Part shown: positions 15,616 to 21,643 of the stretch, in pieces
How the letters are laid out: each line of letters starts with the position of its first letter
Numbering within the stretch: position 1 is the stretch's first letter
Source: a virus
DNA length: 22,190 nucleotides
Reading direction: 5' to 3' (one strand)
Virus record (IMG/VR): IMGVR_UViG_3300036944_000373
Location: 1-22,190 of that record
Position numbers and translations under genes: made by a program
The notes under the pieces: model-generated
Databases searched by the model: none
Seen by the model: only the letters and a program-made list of their open reading frames with translations
Told to the model about the DNA's origin: nothing

Positions 15616-17388
15616 TTATCCCCTAGTTGTTACTCGTCCCGTTGCCTTGCCGCTACCGCTAAGGGTAGATAAAATAGTTTGGATATCTGGTGCTGCTGCT
15701 GGAGGTGCCATTCCCATATCTGCGGGAGAGCCTCCTACTGGAGCCGCGCCTGGAGCAGGGGACGGCTGCTCAACAGGAGAAGTTGCCGCCCCAGCAGGAG
15801 GAACTTGTTGCTGAGGAGCAAACACATTAGCAACTGCTTCTTCCAAAGCCTGTCCCTTTTGCCTTGCGCTAATAACTCCTGCAATTTTAGTTACGATAGA
15901 TGATGGGTCTCCACCTGATGTAGCCATTGCTGGAATAGCCTGAGCCATTGCAGTAATACCACTTAGAAGTGATGAACGCATGTTTTCGATTTCAATCTTC
16001 TCAAGTTCTTGAGTAACATTGACAGTGAATGGTAGTTCACGCATTGCCATGTCCTTGGAGATTAGTCCTCCACCAAGAGCCTGTAGCATAAAGATAAGTC
16101 CCTGTGCTGGGTTAAGACCAGCGAGCATACCATAACGGACATCTGCAGAGTAATCACCCTTGATATCCTTAGTTGGCTTGTATGTAATCTCGTAAGGAGA
16201 ACCAGAGTCAACACCACGAATGGTCTTTTCTTCTGCGTAAACCTTCTCATCTACCTCAAAACATAGAGATACTACATCGCGTAGTGCAGATGCAAAGATT
16301 GCCTGTGCTGACTTAACCTGTGTATCAAATGCACCCATGAGTGCTTGTACGCCTTGACCAGTAACGATGCTTGCATCAATGTTACCAGAACGTCCTTCTG
16401 GATAACGAGTACCTGAGCGAAGTTCTTGATTAAGGAGTTGTGCTTCCGTGAACGCGCCTTGTGGAATGTTTAATTCGACACGACGAACGCCCGCTGGGTT
16501 GGCGGTACGGATAACCGCATCGCCACCCAACTGGAGTTCTTGTACGTCTTGTGGTAATACGATTGGTGCCTGAACACTCTTCTCCGCTGCTTCCATTGCC
16601 AATAAAGCGAAACGGTTGCGAAGAAGTTGAATACCTAATACGTCGTCGAATTGTCCACGCATCTCGCCATCAATAGACGGCTTACGCGCCACGACAACCA
16701 TCATCTTGCCCAGCGGGTTGGCTGCGCGAGATAAAACTAGATTACCCTTCTTGGGTAAGTAAATTACTGACTGGTCCTTATCGTAGTAACGAACCATCTC
16801 GACCTGAGCGTGCAGGTCCTGTGTGTATCCGTCACGACCAAGGATTTGAGTCTCATACTCTGGGAACTGTGTTACTAGTTCTCCAAGAGTCATCATGTAG
16901 CGCTTTGCAAATGCCACACAGCGTCCGTAGCGGTCGAATTCTGGGTAAGCCCCGATTGGATTTTCTACGCGAATACGCGGCAACTTGCTTTCTTCGTCCA
17001 ATTCAATCATGAAAGGAACGAAACCATATGTTAGATACCAGTCAGCACCTGAGTACATCTGTACTGATAGGTCAGAGTGTGAGAAGTAGTTAGCAGCAAT
17101 ACGTGTACGCTTATCAGCGAAGTTACGTGCCTTGTCGCTAACGGAGTTAGCAGCAGAGCAGTTAATTGCTGGTAGCGGTGCCATAACCTCTGAAAGGTCA
17201 CGTGCTACTACGTCAATGAAGTTAGCAACTACGTTAGCATCTACACCCTCTGGGAAGAACTCAGGGTAGACCTGTGAAATTTGTCCCTTACGAACTGCAA
17301 GTACGCTTAGATTACGAGCATCTCGTTCATGATTACGGTAGCGCAACGCTTCGACGCGTGCTGCAACCTGTTCCATTGATAATGCCAT
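15616..17388 (-). CDS. portal protein (590 aa)
   Basis: The portal forms the ring at one capsid vertex through which the terminase pumps DNA. The sequence follows the terminase gene, as is usual. It has an N-terminal helical part (MEQVAARVEALRYRNHERDA), a central domain with YSGADWYLTYGFVPFMIELD and ENPIGAYPEFDRYGRCVAFA, the long-helix region near residues 330-390 (TEAQLLNQELRSGTRYPEGR, ALMGAFDTQVKSAQAIFASAL), and a C-terminal helix followed by a Pro/Ala-rich tail (about 535-575: APQQQVPPAGAATSPVEQPS). ATG 17388 with AGGA 5 bases upstream was chosen; an in-frame start at 17427 lies inside the terminase gene and has no RBS. Portal assignment rests on position, length and overall pattern. Confidence 0.85.
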   Translation of the reverse strand: MALSMEQVAARVEALRYRNHERDARNLSVLAVRKGQISQVYPEFFPEGVDANVVANFIDVVARDLSEVMAPLPAINCSAANSVSDKARNFADKRTRIAANYFSHSDLSVQMYSGADWYLTYGFVPFMIELDEESKLPRIRVENPIGAYPEFDRYGRCVAFAKRYMMTLGELVTQFPEYETQILGRDGYTQDLHAQVEMVRYYDKDQSVIYLPKKGNLVLSRAANPLGKMMVVVARKPSIDGEMRGQFDDVLGIQLLRNRFALLAMEAAEKSVQAPIVLPQDVQELQLGGDAVIRTANPAGVRRVELNIPQGAFTEAQLLNQELRSGTRYPEGRSGNIDASIVTGQGVQALMGAFDTQVKSAQAIFASALRDVVSLCFEVDEKVYAEEKTIRGVDSGSPYEITYKPTKDIKGDYSADVRYGMLAGLNPAQGLIFMLQALGGGLISKDMAMRELPFTVNVTQELEKIEIENMRSSLLSGITAMAQAIPAMATSGGDPSSIVTKIAGVISARQKGQALEEAVANVFAPQQQVPPAGAATSPVEQPSPAPGAAPVGGSPADMGMAPPAAAPDIQTILSTLSGSGKATGRVTTRG

Positions 17389-17395
17389 TGGTATC

Positions 17396-19261
17396 CTAAC
17401 CGTATGTTTGCGACCATTGCTCTGCAAAGGCTTCGTCTAAATTTACTGCATGTCGTCTAGATGCTTGTGCCTGGGTTGTCCAGCGGTTCTGCATCCATTT
17501 AGATGCATTACTGCTCTGTTGCATCATCTCGCGGATGCGGATAATAGCAAACCAGAGTGCCATAACGCAGTCTGTTGGGTTCTTAGTATCTGGCTTCCAG
17601 GTAATTAGTTCCTGTACCAAGGTCTTCAGACCTTCAGAACCTTCATTACTTGGTAGTTCGATAATGTTGTTGTCTTGGAATCTACCATCTCTGGTATTTC
17701 CAAATAGCATAGACATAGACGCAACACCAAAAGACGTGTCCCATTTATTCTTGCCAGTAAAGTGAGAGTTGAGTTGGCATCCATAGGATGCAAGATATGC
17801 TCTTAAGTCATCGTCTAAGGCATACGCCTTCTGGTGTGCGTTAATTTCAATACGCAGTTCCTGTGGACGATACTTCTCAACCCATTCCTCAATCAAAGAT
17901 TGAATCTTTGCTGGGCTTGGGTCAGTCATATTCACACAGTCTAGGACGTAGATACGTCCATCTGCTCGGTTGTAAGTACAAACCACCGCTCCTGTAGCAC
18001 CTGCCATAGCAGGGTCAAGACCGATAATGGTATAACCTTCAACATGTTGGGGATGTCCAGGAGTACCTGCTTTTAGAGGTCCTCTTTTTCGCATTCCGTT
18101 GACTGAGCCAGCCACACAGGTTGGAGAGAATATTGAGTCTTCTTGGACATCTTCCTGTTGGTAGACCATAGCCCAAACAGACGGAGCGACCTCAGAGCGA
18201 CGCTTAAAGAGCGAGGGTCCATCCCATTTCGGGTATAAGCCATTTTCCAAAACCTCATCTAAATCGTTTTCCTGTTGGTCCGTCTCAGGCCAAAGAGTCT
18301 TCCAGTTCTTAGGTTTATCATCGAACTGTAAAACTGCTGGCATAGCGCAGTAAGTAAAGGGGCTTTTGCCACCTGTCCATTGTCCACCATCACGAATCAT
18401 CTTGTACAAATCTACAGATGATACGCGAGTACCTACAATAATAAGTTTACCATGTCGTCCCAGACGGGTGATAACTTCCTTCTGCAGCCACTCAATCTGC
18501 TTTTCCCACTCATGGGCGTTAGAACCCATCACCACGTCGTCGAGGATAATCAGGTCGGCGCGAGCACCGTAAATCTGAGACCCGAAGCCTAGGGCTTGAA
18601 CGGTTGGGTCCTTCTCACCAGAATCTCGACCTGTGCCTAGATAAATCATGTCGGCGGACCATTGTGTTGCATCCGCCTTATACCCACCATTAGGGCCGAA
18701 GGCCGTCTGTAGTTTCATGTAGCCAGGGTGGGAAAGACGCGTCTTAATAGCGCCTAGGAACTTGCGAGCCATACCCTGAGTCTTAGACACGATAATCACT
18801 CGCGTGTTAGGGTTGGTCACAATCTTGTAGGTCACGTAGTTAGTCGTGATAGTGGTTGACTTGGCGTGCTCAGGTGGCACGTTAATCAAGACACGGTTAG
18901 GGTCTCCTGGTTCATAAGTCATACCAGGGGGTAGCCATCTAGGTTCTTTACCCTCAATGAGGTCAATCCAGTTCAACTGATGTGGAAAGAGCCTAGAGTC
19001 TAGGAACTGCTCTGAGAACTCATGGAAAGGCATATCCTTAAGTTCTGCTAAATCTTGTTTGATGCCCTTACCCGCAAGGCGGGCTTTATCAGCCTTCTCT
19101 TTGAAGTCGGCATCTGCCATAGACCACTGGCGGAAGGCGGTGTCCTGGCGGTCAACGGCTGCCATAGCAGCGGTGACGGTGGCACCTTGTTCTAGTAGGG
19201 CTAGGACTTTGGCTTGCGCCTCTTCCTTACCATACGTCTGTTTTCCAGCCTTGCGTCCCAT
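17396..19261 (-). CDS. terL: terminase large subunit with N-terminal HTH-like region (621 aa)
   Basis: This is the DNA-packaging motor and nuclease. The ATPase domain shows a Walker A-like INVPPEHAKSTT (about 127-138, Lys134), Walker B LIILDD (237-242) and a coupling motif LIIVGTRVSS (273-282). The RNase H-like nuclease has the acidic triad GLDPA (D416), RIEIN (E472) and PTDCVMAL (D564). The first 65 residues (EAQAKVLALLEQGATVTAAM, then FRQWSMADADFKEKADKARL) resemble the helix-turn-helix of small terminases or transposase-like DNA binders. No separate small-terminase gene is seen upstream. ATG 19261 has AGGA 7 bases before it. It is the first gene of the minus-strand block, driven by a predicted promoter about 130 bases upstream. 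Confidence 0.94.
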   Translation of the reverse strand: MGRKAGKQTYGKEEAQAKVLALLEQGATVTAAMAAVDRQDTAFRQWSMADADFKEKADKARLAGKGIKQDLAELKDMPFHEFSEQFLDSRLFPHQLNWIDLIEGKEPRWLPPGMTYEPGDPNRVLINVPPEHAKSTTITTNYVTYKIVTNPNTRVIIVSKTQGMARKFLGAIKTRLSHPGYMKLQTAFGPNGGYKADATQWSADMIYLGTGRDSGEKDPTVQALGFGSQIYGARADLIILDDVVMGSNAHEWEKQIEWLQKEVITRLGRHGKLIIVGTRVSSVDLYKMIRDGGQWTGGKSPFTYCAMPAVLQFDDKPKNWKTLWPETDQQENDLDEVLENGLYPKWDGPSLFKRRSEVAPSVWAMVYQQEDVQEDSIFSPTCVAGSVNGMRKRGPLKAGTPGHPQHVEGYTIIGLDPAMAGATGAVVCTYNRADGRIYVLDCVNMTDPSPAKIQSLIEEWVEKYRPQELRIEINAHQKAYALDDDLRAYLASYGCQLNSHFTGKNKWDTSFGVASMSMLFGNTRDGRFQDNNIIELPSNEGSEGLKTLVQELITWKPDTKNPTDCVMALWFAIIRIREMMQQSSNASKWMQNRWTTQAQASRRHAVNLDEAFAEQWSQTYG

Positions 19262-19361
19262 GTTATATCCTGTCCTCTAACGCCGATTTAACGTACCCTC
19301 TAAACGGCATAAGGGTGGCATCCTTAAAAAAAAATTTCAAAATCTATATATATAGGAGGAG

Positions 19362-19386
19362 CGGAGTCTTAAACGGAGCGACTCCG
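19362..19386 (-). other. stem-loop at predicted 5' end of late mRNA
   Basis: CGGAGTC (19362-19368) pairs with GACTCCG (19380-19386) as a perfect 7-bp stem. An alternative shorter hairpin, ACGGAG-CGA-CTCCGT (19373-19387), uses the same right arm. It lies only a few bases downstream of the predicted start of the minus-strand transcript, so it would cap the 5' end of the late mRNA. No T-run follows directly, so a terminator is unlikely. Confidence 0.55.
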
Positions 19387-19394
19387 TATATATT

Positions 19395-19423
19395 AATCTA
19401 TATACTATAGAAGACCCGTTCAA
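19395..19423 (-). promoter_or_regulatory. sigma70-like promoter for the late (terminase) block
   Basis: Read on the minus strand: -35 TTGAAC (19418-19423), a 17-bp spacer, and -10 TAGATT (19395-19400). The -10 resembles those of the plus-strand promoters in this window (TAGACT, TAGACT, TAGAAT). It would start RNA near 19388, giving a leader of about 125 bases before the terminase ATG. The -35 lies inside a perfect inverted repeat (19411-19432), which could also be a protein-binding site. Confidence 0.5.
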
Positions 19424-19434
19424 ACGGGTCTTTT
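19411..19434 (+). terminator. terminator-like hairpin (AAGACCCGTT/AACGGGTCTT)
   Basis: AAGACCCGTT (19411-19420) and AACGGGTCTT (19423-19432) form a perfect 10-base inverted repeat, realistically a 7-8 bp stem, followed on the plus strand by a short T-run that ends at 19434. It looks like a weak intrinsic terminator for plus-strand RNA. No plus-strand gene lies upstream in the window, so it may instead block stray antisense transcription or serve as an operator over the late promoter. Confidence 0.45.
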
Positions 19435-19440
19435 CCGAGT

Positions 19441-19528
19441 GGGTTGGGAAAGTATTTTCCCAGACCCGCATATCTTACGCTCACGATGTGACGTAAGTCA
19501 CACTCTCCGAGGAGTACTTTTAGTACTC
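19441..19528. repeat. cluster of three stem-loops
   Basis: Three inverted repeats follow each other closely. GGGTTGGGAAA pairs with TTTCCCAGACCC (19441-19467, one bulged base, loop GTAT). TGTGAC pairs with GTCACA around a GTAA loop (19487-19502). GAGTACT pairs with AGTACTC around TTT (19512-19528). Together with the hairpins at 19362-19386 and 19411-19432 this makes five stems within 170 bases. They could be operators, a structured RNA or part of an origin; the sequence alone does not decide. Confidence 0.65.
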
Positions 19529-19744
19529 TGAGGGGGGGGATTAAATATAACAGAAAATAATTATGGGAGTATATATATAATAACACCTCGCTTTTTAATA
19601 AACCTCGGGTCAAAGATAGCGCTTATGCGCTTATTCTGGCGTTATTGTGTGCATGTTTTAATTGTGTGAGAGTAACTATCCAATGCGGTCACTTCATAAA
19701 TGAATTGCCCCCGTAATAAATAAATAAATTGCAGCGCAGATAGA

Positions 19745-19860
19745 TAGGCGGGAGATGGTTGAACTTTCAACTACTTATCCGCTACCCATTCGGCTAACCG
19801 AACAGGCTCATGCTCAGGCTCACGCGCCCGCCTAGATTCCCGCCCGCGCCCGCCCGCCTA
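19745..19860. repeat. GC-rich repeats: CCCGCCTA and GGCTCA units
   Basis: CCCGCCTA occurs at 19827-19834 and 19853-19860, and its complement TAGGCGGG at 19745-19752. Between the two direct copies is a run of CGCCCG units. Just before them, three hexamers lie head to tail: GGCTCA, TGCTCA, GGCTCA (19805-19822). The short spacing recalls iterons or protein-binding arrays, although the low complexity of the GC tract makes chance repeats possible. Confidence 0.5.
19788..19803 (+). repeat. palindromic element, copy 1 (ATTCGGCTAACCGAAC)
   Basis: This is the first of six copies. The arms TTCGG and CCGAA flank a CTAA core. It lies 134 bases ahead of copy 2, and both share the flanking bases CC before and AG after. 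No RBS or gene follows it directly; it lies upstream of the tentative promoter for the 203-residue gene. Confidence 0.85.
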
Positions 19861-19861
19861 T

Positions 19862-19916
19862 GGTGTTGCAAAACCTTTTGCCATGGTACGATTCTCTTAC
19901 CAAATCGGGCAACACC
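19862..19916. repeat. nested inverted repeat before copy 2
   Basis: GGTGTTGC (19862-19869) is complementary to GCAACACC (19909-19916), and within the loop TGGTA (19884-19888) is complementary to TACCA (19898-19902). The structure ends 5 bases before palindromic copy 2 and encloses the tentative -10 of the next gene, so it could form a cruciform or a looped operator. Confidence 0.55.
19885..19892 (+). promoter_or_regulatory. tentative extended -10 for the 203-aa gene
   Basis: GGTACGAT contains a TAnnnT -10 (TACGAT, 19887-19892), preceded by TGG in the manner of an extended -10. No good -35 is found; TTGCAA at 19866-19871 would give a 15-base spacer. The distance from this -10 to the palindromic element (about 30 bases) matches that of the clear promoter at 21618-21646, which is the main support. 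Confidence 0.3.
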
Positions 19917-19921
19917 GCCCC

Positions 19922-19937
19922 ATTCGGCTAACCGAAC
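19922..19937 (+). repeat. palindromic element, copy 2 (ATTCGGCTAACCGAAC)
   Basis: This copy sits 18 bases ahead of the chosen start of the 203-residue gene, followed by AGAATGGAAAT. The same AGAATGGAGAT-type sequence follows copy 4, so element and translation signal appear to have been duplicated together. Confidence 0.9.
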
Positions 19938-19955
19938 AGAATGGAAATAACCCAA

Positions 19956-20567
19956 ATGGCAACAGCAAAGAACACAACAAAGGCTCCAAAGAACACCGTA
20001 ACAATTAAGGCTCCAAAGTTGGTAAGCGCTTGGTCTTCAGTATGCTCAACTTCTGCTAAGTCGGAATCCGACATCATTAAAGCGATTGAGAATCTATCCG
20101 CGACAATGGTCTTAGAATCTCGCCTATCAGTGAATGACCAAAAGCGATTCATAAAAGGCTTAGAGGATTCGGGCAAGGTGTCCTCTTTCGTGAAGTCTAG
20201 CCACGCTCCCGCGCTCCCTACATGGTCAAAGTTACGCTCACTTCATGCTGAGTTTCGCGCCCTGCCTATCGCTAAGCAACTATCTACCGCGAGCGCGAGT
20301 TATGACCTACTAGGCGCGGGCAAGGGTGAGCAGATTAAGACCCTAGACGCGCTCCAAAAGGAAATCGCTACCATTCGCAAGGCTAAGAACGACAAGAGCA
20401 ACAAGACCCCAAAGAGCGAGAAGTCTCCAAAGGCTCCAAAAGATACGCTCGCGGAGATTCTCGCCTACTTCACCGCATTGAACTTTGAGGAATTGAGCGA
20501 GAATCAGTTAGACCAAATAGCTGAAATCCATGCGGCTATTGAATCAAAGGTTGGTGCTATGGCATAA
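19956..20567 (+). CDS. Lys-rich early hypothetical protein (203 aa)
   Basis: ATG 19956 was preferred to the in-frame ATG 19941 because TGGAAAT can act as RBS for it, as in the paralogous layout at copy 4, whereas 19941 has no RBS. The protein starts with a basic, Thr/Lys-rich tail (MATAKNTTKAPKNTVTIKAP). A helical core follows (about 36-141), including RLSVNDQKRFIKGLEDSGKV and WSKLRSLHAEFRALPIAKQL. Next is a Lys/Pro linker at 142-163, and the end is an acidic helix pair (TLAEILAYFTALNFEELSEN onward). The pattern suggests a nucleic-acid-associated protein. It is the first plus-strand gene after the divergent region and is followed by a strong terminator, so it forms its own transcription unit. 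No family is recognised. Confidence 0.78.
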   Translation: MATAKNTTKAPKNTVTIKAPKLVSAWSSVCSTSAKSESDIIKAIENLSATMVLESRLSVNDQKRFIKGLEDSGKVSSFVKSSHAPALPTWSKLRSLHAEFRALPIAKQLSTASASYDLLGAGKGEQIKTLDALQKEIATIRKAKNDKSNKTPKSEKSPKAPKDTLAEILAYFTALNFEELSENQLDQIAEIHAAIESKVGAMA

Positions 20568-20581
20568 GCCAAAGAGAATAG

Positions 20582-20613
20582 CCTCGCTCCTTCGGGAGCG
20601 GGGTTATTTTTTT
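20582..20613 (+). terminator. strong intrinsic terminator
   Basis: CCTCGCTCC (20582-20590) pairs with GGAGCGGGG (20595-20603) as a 9-bp stem with one T-G pair. It is closed by a stable TTCG tetraloop and followed by TTATTTTTTT. It begins 14 bases after the stop of the 203-residue gene and should end that transcript. Confidence 0.92.
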
Positions 20614-20708
20614 GCCCAAAAATTGTCCAACACAAACCAACACAAACCGAATAACGACCGACCAATGCCACCGACATACGAGCGACACATGCCACCGAAC
20701 TATGTAGC

Positions 20709-20724
20709 GTTCGGCTAACCGAAC
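20709..20724 (+). repeat. palindromic element, copy 3 (GTTCGGCTAACCGAAC)
   Basis: This is a full 6-bp-arm copy. No gene follows directly; it ends 4 bases before the -35 of the promoter at 20729-20757. Copies 3 and 4 therefore bracket that promoter, as copies 1 and 2 bracket the tentative promoter of the first gene. The stretch before it (20614-20708) has only short direct repeats (AACACAAACC twice, ATGCCACCGA twice). Confidence 0.88.
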
Positions 20725-20728
20725 ACGA

Positions 20729-20757
20729 TAGACAGAAACTTCTTCATGGTGTAGACT
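20729..20757 (+). promoter_or_regulatory. sigma70-like promoter (TAGACA-17-TAGACT)
   Basis: -35 TAGACA (20729-20734), 17-bp spacer, -10 TAGACT (20752-20757). The spacer shares CTTCTT, at the same distance from the -10, with the promoter at 20962-20990, which suggests a common origin. RNA would start near 20764, giving a leader of about 70 bases that contains copy 4 and the RBS of the 43-residue gene. Confidence 0.65.
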
Positions 20758-20802
20758 AATGTCTATCAGCGAGGCTCCTGCCTTGTTGCTAACCTATAAC
20801 TC

Positions 20803-20818
20803 GTTCGGCTAACCGAAC
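20803..20818 (+). repeat. palindromic element, copy 4 (GTTCGGCTAACCGAAC)
   Basis: This copy lies 15 bases before the ATG of the 43-residue gene, ending 5 bases before its GGAG site. In the mRNA, the 6-bp stem with a CUAA loop would stand next to the ribosome-binding site. Confidence 0.9.
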
Positions 20819-20833
20819 AGAATGGAGATGGAC

Positions 20834-20965
20834 ATGATTGACCTAGACCTAAGCGCACACCTTGAAGTTCAGACCAACATTCTGAATGAGAAGCGTGCAG
20901 AGCGTGAGCGTTATGAGCGTGGCGTTCAAGCCATGCGTGAAGCGAGCAACATTGAACAGGCTTGA
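20834..20965 (+). CDS. small charged helical protein (43 aa)
   Basis: ATG 20834 has GGAG 6 bases upstream; two other in-frame ATGs (20822, 20828) overlap that site and are less likely. The peptide is a single charged helix in appearance (LEVQTNILNEKRAERERYER, then GVQAMREASNIEQA). The gene stands alone between a promoter with palindromic copy 4 and the next promoter, whose -35 (TTGACC) overlaps its stop codon. Signals on both sides support translation. No family is recognised; a small host-takeover or regulatory peptide is possible. Confidence 0.72.
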   Translation: MIDLDLSAHLEVQTNILNEKRAERERYERGVQAMREASNIEQA

Positions 20966-20990
20966 CCCATACTTCTTTTGATGTTAGACT
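20962..20990 (+). promoter_or_regulatory. sigma70-like promoter (TTGACC-17-TAGACT)
   Basis: -35 TTGACC (20962-20967), 17-bp spacer, -10 TAGACT (20985-20990), preceded by TGT as in an extended -10. It starts inside the stop of the 43-residue gene. RNA would begin near 20997 and carry a leader of about 150 bases, including several hairpins and palindromic copy 5, before the 47-residue gene. Confidence 0.75.
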
Positions 20991-21006
20991 AAAGACCTTA
21001 GCGGAT

Positions 21007-21107
21007 AGCCTACCCTGAATTTGGGCAGGTGTTAGGCTGGTGGCTCATGATAGGCAGTTACGCAAGTGCGAGTCTTGCGGTGAGCGCGTGATAACAAAGC
21101 GTTATCA
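21007..21107 (+). other. structured leader with three stem-loops
   Basis: Three inverted repeats lie between the promoter and palindromic copy 5. AGCCTA (21007-21012) with TAGGCT (21033-21038) encloses CCTG/CAGG (21014-21017, 21026-21029). CGCAAG (21061-21066) pairs with CTTGCG (21074-21079). TGATAAC (21089-21095) pairs with GTTATCA (21101-21107). With copy 5 this gives four stems in a 120-base 5' leader, unusually structured for a short early mRNA. A short frame with a CxxC motif crosses the same region. Confidence 0.5.
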
Positions 21108-21120
21108 TCTGTTCGGCTAA
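21040..21120 (+). CDS. possible CxxC micro-protein (26 aa)
   Basis: A frame from GTG 21040 to the TAA inside palindromic copy 5 encodes a basic peptide with KCESCGERV at residues 9-17 and ending in KRYHLFG. The CxxC plus nearby His and Arg/Lys resembles a half zinc ribbon. An AGG lies 10 bases before the GTG, and the frame falls within the predicted transcript from 20997. Against it are the GTG start, a weak RBS, the small size and the overlap with three hairpins. The peptide may be real, or the pattern may be chance in a structured RNA. Confidence 0.3.
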   Translation: MAHDRQLRKCESCGERVITKRYHLFG

Positions 21121-21126
21121 CCGAAC
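21111..21126 (+). repeat. palindromic element, copy 5 (GTTCGGCTAACCGAAC)
   Basis: This copy ends 8 bases before the AAGGAG site of the 47-residue gene. The intervening sequence (GGCATGTA) differs from that at copies 2 and 4, so the element itself is conserved beyond its flanks. Confidence 0.9.
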
Positions 21127-21146
21127 GGCATGTAAAGGAGTAAGTA

Positions 21147-21290
21147 ATGTACCTACAAACAAGTGATGTGTTCGCAGTAACACTCGCACTATTCGCAGTT
21201 AATGTTGTTCTAGTCTTAGCGTTCCGCAGAATCTATGTGCTAGAGAAGCAGACGACTAAACTTCGTCGCCAACTAAGAGAGGCTAAGTAA
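21147..21290 (+). CDS. small single-pass membrane protein (47 aa)
   Basis: ATG 21147 follows AAGGAG with a 6-base spacer. Residues 8-26 (VFAVTLALFAVNVVLVLAF) form one hydrophobic membrane segment. It is followed by a positively charged helix (RRIYVLEKQTTKLRRQLREAK), which should stay in the cytoplasm (N-out, C-in by the positive-inside rule). The stop directly abuts the next ATG, starting a three-gene run with coupled translation. Small membrane proteins in early phage regions can act in superinfection exclusion, host membrane change or lysis control; none of these can be chosen from the sequence. Confidence 0.78.
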   Translation: MYLQTSDVFAVTLALFAVNVVLVLAFRRIYVLEKQTTKLRRQLREAK

Positions 21291-21476
21291 ATGTACCCAA
21301 CCGCAGATGAACTGGTGGCGGAAGTTTCCGACACAAACACTCTCTGGGAGTCGCGCCTTGACTACCAACTTGTCCAAGAAATCCTCGGGCATGACCTATC
21401 GGTCAGCGAATGGGAATCTCTCATTGACCAATTAGATGACGCGGTATTCGAGACTGTCATGAGTTATCAGAGATGA
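21291..21476 (+). CDS. small acidic hypothetical protein (61 aa)
   Basis: The start is immediately after the previous stop (TAAATG), with AGAGAGG 8 bases upstream inside the preceding gene. The protein is acidic and helical (TADELVAEVSDTNTLWESRL, then DYQLVQEILGHDLSVSEWES), with no membrane segment or cysteine. The last codons overlap the next start by 4 bases (ATGA). It is part of the operon from the promoter at 20962. No family is recognised. Confidence 0.75.
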   Translation: MYPTADELVAEVSDTNTLWESRLDYQLVQEILGHDLSVSEWESLIDQLDDAVFETVMSYQR

Positions 21477-21643
21477 TTACTGTCGAGTTTACTGATGCAC
21501 AGGCTAGTCTTGTGAGGCAGGCACTTCGGGCTGAGCATGACCGCATGGTCAAGCAAGGCTACGCTGGGCTGGCAAAAGTAGTTGAAGAGGCTAGAGATGT
21601 GTTAGCCAATGCCGTAATTGACAAGAACTTAGTTAAGGGTTAG
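21473..21643 (+). CDS. small helical hypothetical protein (56 aa)
   Basis: ATG 21473 overlaps the upstream stop (ATGA), so translation is coupled. The peptide reads as one or two helices: FTDAQASLVRQALRAEHDRM, then GLAKVVEEARDVLANAVIDK. The last 25 bases contain the -35 and the -10 start of the next promoter, so the gene 3' end doubles as a promoter. No family is recognised. Confidence 0.72.
   Translation: MITVEFTDAQASLVRQALRAEHDRMVKQGYAGLAKVVEEARDVLANAVIDKNLVKG

Larger units (their letters stand above)
19262..19955 (+). other. noncoding divergent regulatory region
   Basis: About 690 bases separate the minus- and plus-strand blocks, with no convincing gene. From left to right it holds an A9 run (19326-19334) and a TATATATATA tract, a group of stem-loops (19362-19528), a minus-strand promoter, a G8 run (19532-19539), an AT-rich tract with a TATAAT hexamer (19541-19584), a small AGCGC/GCGCT hairpin (19618-19631), a GTTGAA/TTCAAC inverted repeat (19758-19771), GC-rich repeats, and two copies of the ATTCGGCTAACCGAAC element. 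The density of inverted repeats and the AT-rich tract next to the terminase gene would suit an origin or a packaging site as well as transcription control; nothing seen decides between these. Confidence 0.8.

Noticed and set aside
17389-17427. Longer N-terminus for the portal protein (start at 17427)
   Set aside because: It would lie inside the terminase gene without RBS, whereas ATG 17388 has AGGA at a proper distance.
19398-19613. Minus-strand 71-residue frame in the noncoding region
   Set aside because: It uses a TTG start without RBS, crosses four hairpins and the late promoter, and has no protein-like pattern.
19860-19930. tRNA-like fold near the nested inverted repeat, and tRNAs elsewhere
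   Set aside because: No acceptor/T-arm pattern with a TTC-type loop and anticodon stem could be built there or in the other gaps.
19928-20176. Minus-strand 82-residue frame with a membrane-like C-terminus
   Set aside because: It is antisense to the Lys-rich N-terminus of the 203-residue gene. Lys codons read backwards give Phe and Leu, which explains the false membrane segment.
20530-20718. Plus-strand 62-residue frame across the terminator
   Set aside because: It starts inside the 203-residue gene in another frame and runs through a strong intrinsic terminator.
19755-21120. Short leader frames that all end in Phe-Gly-stop at the palindromic elements (e.g. before copies 2, 3 and 4)
   Set aside because: TTC GGC TAA is part of the element, so any frame entering in that phase ends this way. 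The frame before copy 4 starts upstream of its predicted RNA start, and most lack an RBS. Only the CxxC frame at copy 5 was kept, at low confidence.
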